Notes under the pieces: model-generated
Databases searched by the model: none
The model's input: only the letters and a program-made list of their open reading frames with translations
Told to the model about the DNA's origin: nothing
Shown: in pieces, positions 42,018-50,299 of the stretch
How positions within the stretch are numbered: the first letter of the stretch is position 1
Layout of the letters: each line of letters starts with the position of its first letter
Made by a program: the position numbers and the translations under genes
Assembly: GCF_943372915.1 (NCBI RefSeq)
Contig: NZ_CALSAN010000008.1
Span: 1-64,000 of the forward strand
Reading direction: 5' to 3'
DNA from: Ferrovibrio terrae_A
GTDB lineage: Bacteria > Pseudomonadota > Alphaproteobacteria > Ferrovibrionales > Ferrovibrionaceae
DNA length: 64,000 nt

Positions 42018-43433
42018 ATGGTCGGTGCATTCGGCTGGATCAAACGGATTTTGGGCGCAGAGGACGATCCCGACAGCGCCGCCTCCCCCTCGCGCCTGCA
42101 ATCCAAACAGACTCTCTCCAAGGCTGGCCTGCCGCCCCGCCTGCAAGCCAGCAACCTGCAAGTGGTTGGCCTGCAGGCCATCCGCGATACGCTGGCCGAC
42201 CAATGGCAGGAACGCCGCGACAAGATCAATCAGATCGTCGATAGCGCGATCCGCCGCCGCCTTGAACCGGGCGATGCGCATTTCCATCTCGACAACGACG
42301 ACTATCTGGTGCTGTTCCTGCACCTGACGCATGCCCAGGCCAAGGCGAAAGCCGCAATGATCGCCGACGAGCTGCGCCGGCTGATCCTGGGCGAAGTGCC
42401 GGGCGCCGATATCCATGTGACCTCACGCGTGGCGGAGATCGATCGCGATTTCGTCACCAGCAAGATCGACTCCATTCACGAACTGGTCGACCATGTGCAG
42501 CAGACCGGCCAGTCCTCGCAAGGCGATGTGATGCTGTTCGACGACGATCCAGGCGAGCCATTCGAGGATTTCAGCCAGGCCGTGGCGCCGCAGGCGGCCG
42601 TGCCGGTGACCGGCGCGGGCCCCGATCTGGCCGACCTCGACCAGTCGCTGACCGCGCTGTTCCAGAAAAAGAAAAGCGCCAGTTTCCTGAAGGAATGCCA
42701 GGCGGCATTCTATCCGAATTTCAGCACGCGGCGGCGTGCCTTCTCCTTCTACACCGTGGCCGTAAGCCATGTACCAACCGGCCGGCCGGCCGATTCCAGC
42801 GATCCGATGCTGGAGGATCCCGAGGAACTCGAATTCCTGCTCGACCGCTATCGCCTGACCACCGCCCTGCTCGGCATGCATCGCATGGTGACCGGCGGCC
42901 ATCAGGGGGTGATCATCATCCCGGTGTCGTTCCAGACCCTGGCGACCTCGAAAAACCGCGGCCTGTATCTCAGCCGTTTCCGCGACCTGCCGCGCGGCCT
43001 GTTCCGCTCGCTGTGCATCACCCTGTGCAACATCCCGCCCGGAACGCCGGCCAGTCGGGTGGCCGATGCGATGAACTACCTGCAGCCATTCTGCGCATCG
43101 CGGCTGATCAAGATTCCTGCCGATCCGAAACTGATTGATCTGTATGCCGGCAGCGGCGTACACGGTTTCGAGACCAGCCTGCCGGTGGAGGCGGCCGACA
43201 GCGGGACCCAGAATGCACTGCTGGCCAACTTCGCCAAGCGCGCGGCCTGGCATAAACTGGAATCGCTGCTGTCGAATATCGGCACCCCCGACGATCTGCG
43301 CACCGGCAGCCAGGTGGGATTCAACTTCCTGATCGGCGATGCCGTGGCGCCACTGATCGCCACGCCGGGCCATCGCCAGGCCCTGCGCGCCGATCACATT
43401 CCACAGCGCAGCGTCACGGTCACACCGGGCTAG
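42018..43433 (+). CDS. Degenerate GGDEF-EAL-like protein (predicted inactive)
   Basis: A 471-residue soluble protein that I read as a decayed cyclic di-GMP protein. Around residues 90-130, HLDNDDYLVLFLHLTHAQAK aligns by eye with the end of a GGDEF domain, with DNDDY in place of GGDEF. From about residue 235 an EAL-like pattern follows: LDRYRLTTALLGMHRM, then IIIPVSFQTLA, and late FAKRAAWHKLESLLSNIG and VGFNFLIGDAVAP. The catalytic EAL/EIxE residues are absent, for example ITLCNIPPG where the Glu-rich strand should be. GCAGGAGAACCCTC precedes the ATG. A c-di-GMP sensor or scaffold is possible. The relation is inferred by eye and needs profile search. Confidence 0.6.
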   Translation: MVGAFGWIKRILGAEDDPDSAASPSRLQSKQTLSKAGLPPRLQASNLQVVGLQAIRDTLADQWQERRDKINQIVDSAIRRRLEPGDAHFHLDNDDYLVLFLHLTHAQAKAKAAMIADELRRLILGEVPGADIHVTSRVAEIDRDFVTSKIDSIHELVDHVQQTGQSSQGDVMLFDDDPGEPFEDFSQAVAPQAAVPVTGAGPDLADLDQSLTALFQKKKSASFLKECQAAFYPNFSTRRRAFSFYTVAVSHVPTGRPADSSDPMLEDPEELEFLLDRYRLTTALLGMHRMVTGGHQGVIIIPVSFQTLATSKNRGLYLSRFRDLPRGLFRSLCITLCNIPPGTPASRVADAMNYLQPFCASRLIKIPADPKLIDLYAGSGVHGFETSLPVEAADSGTQNALLANFAKRAAWHKLESLLSNIGTPDDLRTGSQVGFNFLIGDAVAPLIATPGHRQALRADHIPQRSVTVTPG

Positions 43434-44581
43434 ACCGGATACACCCGCCCGCCACTCACCGGCACGCGCACGCCGGTCGTGCCCGGCAGGCTGAGCGGCA
43501 GACCGCGCACGGCGCGCGCCGCCAGAAACGCAAAGGCTTCCGCCTCCAGACTGTCGCCGCGCCAGCCGACCGCCTCCACCGCTTCCACGGGCATGTTGAG
43601 ATGCTGGGTGAGCAGCCGCATCAGCGTCGCATTATGGCGTCCGCCGCCACAGACCAGACAGCGCAGCGGCCGCTGCGGCAGATGGCCTAAGCCCCGCGCC
43701 ACGCTGGCGGCCGTGAAGGCCGCGAGCGTCGCGGCACCGTCCTCGGTTGAAAGTCCTTCCACCGCAGCCGCCGTGAAGTCGTTGCGGTCGAGCGATTTCG
43801 GCGGCGGCGCCGCGAAATAGGCATGATCGAGCAGGCGGGCGAGGCGCTCGGAGTTTACTGTGCCGCGGCCGGCTGCCGCGCCGCCCTCGTCCTGTGCCAC
43901 GCCGGCATGGTGCTGCATCCAGTCGTCGATCAGCGCATTGCCCGGCCCGGTGTCGAAGGCGATCAGGTCGCGCTCATCGCTGCCGCCGATGTAAGTGACA
44001 TTGCCAACGCCGCCGAGATTGAGCACCAGCAGTGGCGCGTCCAGTCCGGCATGGCGCGCCAGGGCGGCATGATAGAGCGGTACCAGCGGCGCACCCTGCC
44101 CGCCCATGGCGACATCGGCACTGCGGAAATCGCTGACCGTGGCGATACCGGTCAGCTTGGCGAGCAGCGCGCCATCACCGGTCTGCCATGTTCTGCCTTC
44201 GGCGGGACGATGCAGCAGCGTCTGGCCGTGATAGCCGAGCCAGGCGATCTCCGGCGCCGCCATCCCGGCCCGCTGCAGCAGCGCCTGCACGGCGGCGGCA
44301 TGGGCCAGGCTGAGATCGCGCGACAGCGCCGCACTGTCGCCGGGGCCCTCGTTCAGGCAGGCGCGGATGCGCGCGCGCAGGGCCGGATCGTAGGGCATGG
44401 TGAGGGCCGGGCCGAAGCCCGCGATGCCCACCCCATCGGTGCGCAGCAGGGCGGCGTCGATGCCGTCCATCGAGGTGCCGCTCATCAGGCCCATGATCCA
44501 GAGGGGCTGTGTCCAGGCCGGTTTTTCAAGGGTTTTGGTCACGACGGTCAGGGCCCGGAAGCTAGGCGAGTCAGGGCCCAT
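43430..44581 (-). CDS. anmK: Anhydro-N-acetylmuramic acid kinase
   Basis: A kinase of up to 383 residues recycling cell-wall anhydroMurNAc to MurNAc-6-phosphate. GLMSGTSMDGIDAAL is the hallmark first motif. ATP-binding LNLGGVGNVTYI, the catalytic-region FDTGPGNALIDDWM and late VCGGGRHN complete the ASKHA fold. The start at 44581 gives a 24-residue extension before the usual beginning; a GTG at 44542 is an alternative. It diverges from tyrS, 59 bp away, a common alphaproteobacterial arrangement. Its 3' end overlaps the GGDEF-EAL-like gene by 4 bp. Confidence 0.93.
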   Translation of the reverse strand: MGPDSPSFRALTVVTKTLEKPAWTQPLWIMGLMSGTSMDGIDAALLRTDGVGIAGFGPALTMPYDPALRARIRACLNEGPGDSAALSRDLSLAHAAAVQALLQRAGMAAPEIAWLGYHGQTLLHRPAEGRTWQTGDGALLAKLTGIATVSDFRSADVAMGGQGAPLVPLYHAALARHAGLDAPLLVLNLGGVGNVTYIGGSDERDLIAFDTGPGNALIDDWMQHHAGVAQDEGGAAAGRGTVNSERLARLLDHAYFAAPPPKSLDRNDFTAAAVEGLSTEDGAATLAAFTAASVARGLGHLPQRPLRCLVCGGGRHNATLMRLLTQHLNMPVEAVEAVGWRGDSLEAEAFAFLAARAVRGLPLSLPGTTGVRVPVSGGRVYPV

Positions 44582-44640
44582 ATGTTAGACCATCGGGCCA
44601 TCAAAGCCTACCCGAGCCATCAAGCCGTCCGAGCCAGACC

Positions 44641-45897
44641 ATGACCGCGTTCAAATCCGACTTCCTGCAGACCATGAGCCAGCGCGGCTATCTGCACCAG
44701 TGCACCGACAATGCGGCGCTGGATGCGCTGGCGCAGCAGCCCGGCGGCATCACCTGCTATGTCGGCTATGACTGCACCGGCCCCAGCCTGCATGTCGGCC
44801 ATCTGCTGTCGATCATGATGCTGCGCCGGCTGCAGCAGGCCGGCCATAAGCCGATCGTTCTGATGGGCGGCGGCACCACCAAGGTGGGTGATCCCTCGGG
44901 CAAGGACGAAGCGCGCAAGCTGCTGACCAACGACGACATCGCCGCCAACATGGCGAGCATCAAGACCGCGTTTGGCCGTTTCGTCAGCTTCGGCGACGGG
45001 CCGAGCGATGCCATCATGGCCAACAATGCCGAATGGCTGGACAAGCTGCAGTATATCGATTTCCTGCGCGACTATGGCCGGCATTTCTCGGTCAACCGGA
45101 TGCTCAGCTTTGACTCGGTGAAGCTGCGGCTGGAGCGCGAGCAGCCGCTCAGCTTCCTCGAATTCAACTACATGATCCTGCAGGCCTATGACTTCGTCGA
45201 ACTGGCGCGGCGCTACAAGTGCAATCTGCAGATGGGCGGCTCCGACCAGTGGGGCAATATCGTCAACGGCGTCGAACTCGGCCGCCGCGTGCATGACCTC
45301 AGCCTCTATGGCCTGACCTGCCCGCTGCTGACCACCGCAGCCGGCCACAAGATGGGCAAGACCGCCTCGGGCGCCGTGTGGTTGAACGAGGACATGCTGC
45401 CGAGCTATGACTACTGGCAATACTGGCGCAACTGCGAGGATGCCGATGTCGGCCGCTTCCTGCGCCTGTTCACCGACCTGCCGCTGGACGAGATCGCCCG
45501 GCTGGAGGCGCTGCAGGGTGCCGAGCTGAACGAGGCCAAGAAGATTCTCGCCACCGAGGCCACGGCCCTGTGCCGCGGCCGCGACGCTGCCGAGGCGGCC
45601 GCCGATACGGCGAAGAAGGCCTTCGAGCAGGGCAGCTTCGGCGGCGCGCTGCCGGTGGTGAAGATCGCGCGCGACCGGCTGGATGCCGGCATCGAGGCCT
45701 TTGCCCTGGTGCTGGAAGCCGGGCTGGCAAAATCCGGCGGCGAGGCGCGCCGGCATATCCGCGGCAATGCGATCAAGCTGAACGACAAGCCGGTGAGCGA
45801 TGAAGTGCAGAAGATCACCGCCGCCGATCTCGGCGCCGACGGTCAGCTGCGCCTGAGCTTCGGCAAGAAGCAGCACATCCTGATCGAAGCGGCCTGA
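44641..45897 (+). CDS. tyrS: Tyrosyl-tRNA synthetase
   Basis: A 418-residue class I synthetase charging tRNA-Tyr. The HIGH-type motif appears as SLHVGHL, the tyrosine pocket as LQAYDFVEL and GGSDQWGNI, and the KMSKS loop as KMGKT. A C-terminal S4 RNA-binding domain covers about residues 350-418 (GEARRHIRGNAIKLN). All expected parts are present at normal length. A palindromic repeat follows within 25 bp and may act as its terminator. Confidence 0.97.
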   Translation: MTAFKSDFLQTMSQRGYLHQCTDNAALDALAQQPGGITCYVGYDCTGPSLHVGHLLSIMMLRRLQQAGHKPIVLMGGGTTKVGDPSGKDEARKLLTNDDIAANMASIKTAFGRFVSFGDGPSDAIMANNAEWLDKLQYIDFLRDYGRHFSVNRMLSFDSVKLRLEREQPLSFLEFNYMILQAYDFVELARRYKCNLQMGGSDQWGNIVNGVELGRRVHDLSLYGLTCPLLTTAAGHKMGKTASGAVWLNEDMLPSYDYWQYWRNCEDADVGRFLRLFTDLPLDEIARLEALQGAELNEAKKILATEATALCRGRDAAEAAADTAKKAFEQGSFGGALPVVKIARDRLDAGIEAFALVLEAGLAKSGGEARRHIRGNAIKLNDKPVSDEVQKITAADLGADGQLRLSFGKKQHILIEAA

Positions 45898-45921
45898 TCG
45901 CGGCGGCGTAAAAGACCCACA

Positions 45922-45991
45922 TCGTCATGCCCGCGAAAGCGGGCATCCAGGCTGCGGCACGACTGGGTTCCCGCTTTCGCGGGAACGACGA
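45922..45991. repeat. REP-like inverted repeat with 29-base arms
   Basis: Arms at 45922-45950 and 45963-45991 are complementary at 25 of 29 positions across a 12-base spacer. Each arm also contains its own small hairpin (CCCGC-GAAA-GCGGG and CCCGC-TTTC-GCGGG). Similar GTCAT-CCCGCGAAAGCGGG elements are widespread intergenic repeats in proteobacteria. It separates tyrS from the convergent aldo/keto reductase gene. Confidence 0.85.
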
Positions 45992-45998
45992 GAAAGCG

Positions 45999-47036
45999 CT
46001 AGTGCCGCCCGTCGTTGAGGTTGTAGCGCATAATACGGCCATGGCGGCCGGTCTTGTCGCGCTCGATATCGTAGCAGTCGCCCGGCGGGCCCTGGCGTTG
46101 CGCCAGCACCGCATCCAGCGCTGTGCGGTCCACCGTATCGAGGCGCAGCGTATCGACGCGCAGGTTGGCGGCCAGATGCTTGGTTGACGTCGCACCGATA
46201 ATGGCGCCGGCGACACCGGGGCGATCCAGCACATAGCGCGTCGCCACCTGGCCAATGCCGGTGCCATGGCGCTGGCCGATCTGCTGCAGGGTGACGAGCA
46301 GCTGCTGGAACAGCGCCCAGCCGCCGAAGTCTTCAATGATCAGCTTGTATTTGGTGAGCGACCGATTGGCGAGCGGTTCCTGCGGTTCCGGCTTGTCGAG
46401 CCAGGCCTCGCTCAGGAATCCGCCGGCCAGCGCGCCATAGCACAGCAGGCCGATACCATGCGCCCGACAGAGTTCGACCAGGCCACGTTCAGGGCGTGAG
46501 TCGAGCACTGAATACTGCACCTGCGTCGCTGCCACCGGCACGCCGGCCGCGACGATCTCAGCCGTGGTGGCAGTGTTGAAATTGGTCAGCCCCAGCAGGC
46601 GGATCTTGCCGGCGCGGCGCAGGTCGTCGAGCACGCCCATCGCCTCGACATAGCCGGGCACGGCGTAATTCCACCAGTGGAACTGCACCAGGTCGAGGCA
46701 GTCGGTGCGCAGGCGGGTGAGCGAACGGTCGATGATGCTTTCGACATAGGTGCGGTCGCAGCTGGTCAGCCGGTCGTAATCGGGTACGAATTTGGTATGG
46801 ATCTCGATGCGGCGGCCGAGCTGCGGATAGGCGGCACGGAAATCGCCGATCAGTTCTTCCACGCCGGTGTAATGGTCGGCGCAGTCGAAGCTGGTGATGC
46901 CGGCCTCGACAAAGGCGGCCATGTCGTCGATCGCCTGCTTGCGGTCTACATCGCCATGGCCGCCGGCCAGATGCCAGCCGCCTTTCAGCAGCCGCGACAT
47001 GCTGTAGCCCGGGGCCAGTTCATACCGCTCGACCAT
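45999..47036 (-). CDS. Aldo/keto reductase
   Basis: A 345-residue AKR TIM-barrel. The tetrad is visible: Asp and Tyr in FDCADHYTG, Lys in IHTKFVPD, and the His in VQFHWWN. NADPH-loop segments include LLGLTNFNT and the late IIGATSTKHLAANL. It likely reduces a carbonyl on the ligand imported by the TRAP system. It begins 5 bp after the TIGR04076 gene and is the last of five minus-strand genes (DctQ, DctM, DctP, TIGR04076, AKR). The C-terminus faces a palindromic repeat. Confidence 0.9.
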   Translation of the reverse strand: MVERYELAPGYSMSRLLKGGWHLAGGHGDVDRKQAIDDMAAFVEAGITSFDCADHYTGVEELIGDFRAAYPQLGRRIEIHTKFVPDYDRLTSCDRTYVESIIDRSLTRLRTDCLDLVQFHWWNYAVPGYVEAMGVLDDLRRAGKIRLLGLTNFNTATTAEIVAAGVPVAATQVQYSVLDSRPERGLVELCRAHGIGLLCYGALAGGFLSEAWLDKPEPQEPLANRSLTKYKLIIEDFGGWALFQQLLVTLQQIGQRHGTGIGQVATRYVLDRPGVAGAIIGATSTKHLAANLRVDTLRLDTVDRTALDAVLAQRQGPPGDCYDIERDKTGRHGRIMRYNLNDGRH

Positions 47037-47041
47037 GATCT

Positions 47042-47392
47042 TTACGCCTTGCTGTCGTCGTTCCCCGTCAGGGGGACTGCTGTGGTTTCAGAATGGCGGA
47101 ATGCGCGTTTGCCCAGGCGGCGGATGCGGAATTTCGCCGTGCAGTTCGGATCGGGACAGGCGACCAGCGCATCGGTGCTCATCCAGTCATTTGGATGCGT
47201 CTCGCGCTGCTTGGCCGGCAGCAGCGGCAGCAGCGCTGCCAGCGCATAGATCGACCAGGACTGGCCCGGCGGAAACTGCAGCTGCTCGCCATGCAGCTCG
47301 AAATGGTCGCCGGGCTTGGCTGCACAGAAGCAGCGGTCGCCCGGCACCCACTCGATGCGCAGGTCGTAGAGGCTGAAGCTGTCGTCAGCCAT
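47042..47392 (-). CDS. TIGR04076-family small protein
   Basis: A 116-residue cytoplasmic protein that I recognise as TIGR04076-like: it has LRIEWVPGDRCFCAAKPGDH and then FELHGEQLQFPPGQSWSIYAL, the family's C-x-C and Tyr-Ala-Leu regions. A second Cys pair is in VACPDPNCTAKF, so it could bind a metal. Function is unknown. The ATG overlaps the stop of the TRAP receptor gene by one base (TAATG), so it is translationally coupled to the transporter and followed 5 bp later by the aldo/keto reductase. Confidence 0.78.
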   Translation of the reverse strand: MADDSFSLYDLRIEWVPGDRCFCAAKPGDHFELHGEQLQFPPGQSWSIYALAALLPLLPAKQRETHPNDWMSTDALVACPDPNCTAKFRIRRLGKRAFRHSETTAVPLTGNDDSKA

Positions 47393-48426
47393 TACGGCTT
47401 CACGTTCAGCTCGCGCGCCACCGCCGGAATCGCCGCCTTGTATTCGGCGAGCGCGGCCGGGGCTTCCGGCGCCTTCTTGGTGGCTTCCGCCAGCCATTCG
47501 TCGGTGACGAACTGCAGCTTGGCGCGCAGCTCGTCCAGCAGCTTGCCCTCCACGTTGGTCACCTTCACGCCGGTCTCGGCGAACTTTGCCAGCGCCGCCG
47601 CTTCCTTGGCTTCCCAGATGGCGGCAAAGCGCTTGACCATCGCCTCACCCGACAGTTTGGCGATGGCATCGCGATCGCGCGCCTCCAGGCCCTTCCACTT
47701 GGCTTCGTTCACCACCATGAACTGGCTGGAATGGGCGAAACCGCCGGGCACGAAACTGGCGACCGGCATATGTTGGGTCATGTTGAAGGCGATCACGGTT
47801 TCCTTCTGCTGGAACATGCCTTGGATGACGCCACGCGAAATCTGCTCATAGGCCTCGGTGAGCGGCGAGGAGATCGGCGTCATGCCGAGCGCCTTGGTGA
47901 TGCGTTCCACCGTGGCGCCGGGAATGCGGATCTTGATGCCATTGACCGCATCCAGGCTGGTGAAGGCATTGGCCTTGGTGAACAGCTGGTATGGGCCATT
48001 GGTCCACAGGCCGAGCAGATGGGTGCCCTCATGCTCGTTATACTTGGCGAAATGCTTCTGGTAGGTGCGCCAGTAGGCGACCGAATTGACCACCGCATGA
48101 TCGGTGGTAAACGGCAGTTCCGACATCTCGGTCAGCTTGAAGCGGTTGGCGGTGTAGCCATGCACGCCGAAGGCGGCATCGGCGACGCCGTTCTTGACCA
48201 GGTCGAAATGCGCCGGCGGTGCGCCGAGCGCCGGCAGCACCTGCAGCTTGACGCGGCCTTCGGTCGCCTTTTCCACATCGGCAGCCCAGGGCGTGACCAT
48301 CTCGGTGACGACATGGTGCGTCGGCGGCAGCCAGTTGGAGAAGCGCAGCACGGTCTGGGCTTGCGCAGCTGAAGCAACGCTGGTCGCCGCAACAGCGGCA
48401 AGGATAAGAGTACGATATGCGGTCAT
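47392..48426 (-). CDS. TRAP transporter solute-binding protein, DctP-like
   Basis: A 344-residue periplasmic receptor. A signal peptide ends at AAQAQ; the mature protein begins TVLRFSNWLPPTHHVV. The DctP ligand-binding region GIKIRIPGATVERITKALG contains the conserved Arg that binds a ligand carboxylate, followed by GVIQGMFQ. It delivers an organic acid to the DctQM membrane part encoded upstream. It starts 11 bp after the DctM gene and is coupled to the TIGR04076 gene. Confidence 0.93.
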   Translation of the reverse strand: MTAYRTLILAAVAATSVASAAQAQTVLRFSNWLPPTHHVVTEMVTPWAADVEKATEGRVKLQVLPALGAPPAHFDLVKNGVADAAFGVHGYTANRFKLTEMSELPFTTDHAVVNSVAYWRTYQKHFAKYNEHEGTHLLGLWTNGPYQLFTKANAFTSLDAVNGIKIRIPGATVERITKALGMTPISSPLTEAYEQISRGVIQGMFQQKETVIAFNMTQHMPVASFVPGGFAHSSQFMVVNEAKWKGLEARDRDAIAKLSGEAMVKRFAAIWEAKEAAALAKFAETGVKVTNVEGKLLDELRAKLQFVTDEWLAEATKKAPEAPAALAEYKAAIPAVARELNVKP

Positions 48427-48437
48427 GGCAGGCCTCG

Positions 48438-49727
48438 TTACATCAGGGATGGAAGGAAGGTGGAAATCGCAGGGAACGCAATCAGCAACACGATACGGAT
48501 GACATCGGCGGCAACAAAAGCCCCAACGCCGGCAAAGATGGTTTTCATCGGGATATGCGGCAGCAGGGTCTGCATCATGTAGACATTCATGCCGACCGGC
48601 GGGGTGATCAGCGCCACCTCGATCAGGGTGACCATGATGACGCCGAACCAGATCGGGTCGAAGCCTGCCGCAGTCACCACCGGAAAGACAATCGGCAGCG
48701 TGAGCAGCACCATCGACATGCTTTCGAGGAAGCAGCCGAGCACCAGATAGAGCGCGCAGATGATCAGGATCAGGCCGAGTGGGCCGATCTCGGCCGCCGC
48801 GAACCAGCCGGTCAGCGCCTGGGTGAAGCCGGCGATGGTGATGAATTTCGAGAAGATCAGCGCGCCGACCAGCACGAAGAACAGCATCGTGGTGGTGGCC
48901 GCCGTGTCGACCAGGATGGCGAACAGCCGGCGCCAGCTCAGCTTGCGACGTGCCAGCGCAATCAGGAAGGCGCCGACCGCGCCGATGCCCGCCCCTTCGG
49001 TGGGGGTGAAGACGCCGCCATACATACCGCCGATCACGACCAGGAACAGGCCGAGCACCGTCGCGGTGCCGCGCAGGGCGGCAAAGCGCTGGCCCCAGCT
49101 GCTGCGCTCGCCTGCCGGGCCATCCTGCGGCCGCAGCCAGACGACAACGATCACGGCGCCGATATAGAGCAGCGCACCGAGCAGACCGGGCAGCACGCCG
49201 GCCATGAACAGCTTGCCGATATCGGTCTGCGTCATGATGCCGTAGACCATGAAAGCGACGCTGGGCGGAATCATGATGCCGAGCGTGCCGGCCGAGGCGA
49301 TACTGCCGGCAGCCAGGTTATCGGCATAGCCGTAGCGCTTCATCGAGGGATAGGCGACCTTCGACATCGCCGCCGCCGTGGCCAGGCTGGAGCCGCAGAC
49401 AGCGGCGAATGCGGCGCAGGCGATCACGGTGGCAATCGCCAGGCCGCCCTTCAGATGGCCGACGAAGCGATAGGCGGCGTCATACAGTTCGCGCGAGACA
49501 TCGGCCTCGTTGATCAGGTTGCCCATCAGGATGAACAGCGGGATCACCGACAGGGCGTAGGAATTGACCGTGCTGAAGGTGGTTTCGGCCACCATATAGG
49601 CGGTGGGGTCCCAGCCCAGCATCCATAGGAAGCCGGCGATGCCGGGCAGCGCCATCGCCACCGCGATCGGCACTTCCACCACGATCAGCGCCAGCATGGC
49701 GACGAGAGCAATGACGGCGGCAGTCAT
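48438..49727 (-). CDS. TRAP transporter large permease, DctM-like
   Basis: A 429-residue membrane protein with around twelve hydrophobic segments. Family motifs include IPLFILMGNLINEAD, CGSSLATAAAMSKVAYP (sodium/substrate hairpin), AGTLGIMIPPSVAFMVYG and LITPPVGMNVYMM. It forms the Na+-coupled transport channel. The ATG at 49727 overlaps the DctQ stop by four bases (ATGA); the open frame continues upstream within the DctQ gene but is not used. Confidence 0.95.
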   Translation of the reverse strand: MTAAVIALVAMLALIVVEVPIAVAMALPGIAGFLWMLGWDPTAYMVAETTFSTVNSYALSVIPLFILMGNLINEADVSRELYDAAYRFVGHLKGGLAIATVIACAAFAAVCGSSLATAAAMSKVAYPSMKRYGYADNLAAGSIASAGTLGIMIPPSVAFMVYGIMTQTDIGKLFMAGVLPGLLGALLYIGAVIVVVWLRPQDGPAGERSSWGQRFAALRGTATVLGLFLVVIGGMYGGVFTPTEGAGIGAVGAFLIALARRKLSWRRLFAILVDTAATTTMLFFVLVGALIFSKFITIAGFTQALTGWFAAAEIGPLGLILIICALYLVLGCFLESMSMVLLTLPIVFPVVTAAGFDPIWFGVIMVTLIEVALITPPVGMNVYMMQTLLPHIPMKTIFAGVGAFVAADVIRIVLLIAFPAISTFLPSLM

Positions 49728-50221
49728 GCCAGTTCCGCCCCGGTGCCGCGCAGGCTGAACAGGGCGCAGAGCGCGCTGACCACACTGCTGGCGGCGCCGA
49801 ACCAGGCCACCCAGGCCAGCGGCAGGTCGATGAAAGGCGCCAGATCGCCGGCGCGCTGGAAGGTCTGGCCCATCTTCCACAGCGTGACGGCGAGATAGGC
49901 GAACAGCACCACCAGCAGCAGGCGGCGCAGCCAGCGCATTGCCGCCCCCAGCGCCGGATGCCGCAGGGCCAGCATGCTGAGCATGCCGGCGCGCACATGC
50001 TCGTCGCGCCGGGTGACGCCCGGCAAGGCTGCAAAAACGGTGAGCGCCACCAGCACGGCGGTCAGTTCATAGGCGCCGGTGACCGGGCGGTTGATGCTGC
50101 GGAAGGCGACGTCCAGAAACGCCACTGCGGCCATGGCCAGCAGCGCCAGCGCACCGGCAATGGCAAAGCCGCGTTCAAGGCGGCCGGCAAGCAATGGCCC
50201 GGCATGGAAACGGTCTGGCAT
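49724..50221 (-). CDS. TRAP transporter small permease, DctQ-like
   Basis: A 165-residue membrane protein with four hydrophobic segments. LDVAFRSINRPVTGAYELTAVLV is the DctQ signature. It partners DctM. First gene of the TRAP operon; a TGTGATCACA palindrome lies about 32 bp upstream of its start, between it and the divergent GntR gene. Confidence 0.92.
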   Translation of the reverse strand: MPDRFHAGPLLAGRLERGFAIAGALALLAMAAVAFLDVAFRSINRPVTGAYELTAVLVALTVFAALPGVTRRDEHVRAGMLSMLALRHPALGAAMRWLRRLLLVVLFAYLAVTLWKMGQTFQRAGDLAPFIDLPLAWVAWFGAASSVVSALCALFSLRGTGAELA

Positions 50222-50252
50222 GGCTGGCGGTCGGCCATCCCCCTTTATGATA

Positions 50253-50262
50253 TGTGATCACA
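50253..50262. promoter_or_regulatory. TGTGATCACA palindrome between the TRAP and GntR genes
   Basis: A perfect 10-bp palindrome within TATGTGATCACAGTA. It sits in the 78-bp divergent space, closely resembling GntR FadR/VanR-type operators. The short length leaves some chance of coincidence. Confidence 0.5.
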
Positions 50263-50299
50263 GTAGAGAGCCGGGCGATTTTCTGTCAAGCTTGCCGTC

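Noticed and set aside
46266..46499. Small plus-strand frames inside the aldo/keto reductase gene and similar short frames throughout
   Set aside because: They are antisense or out of frame to confident genes and lack ribosome sites or family resemblance.
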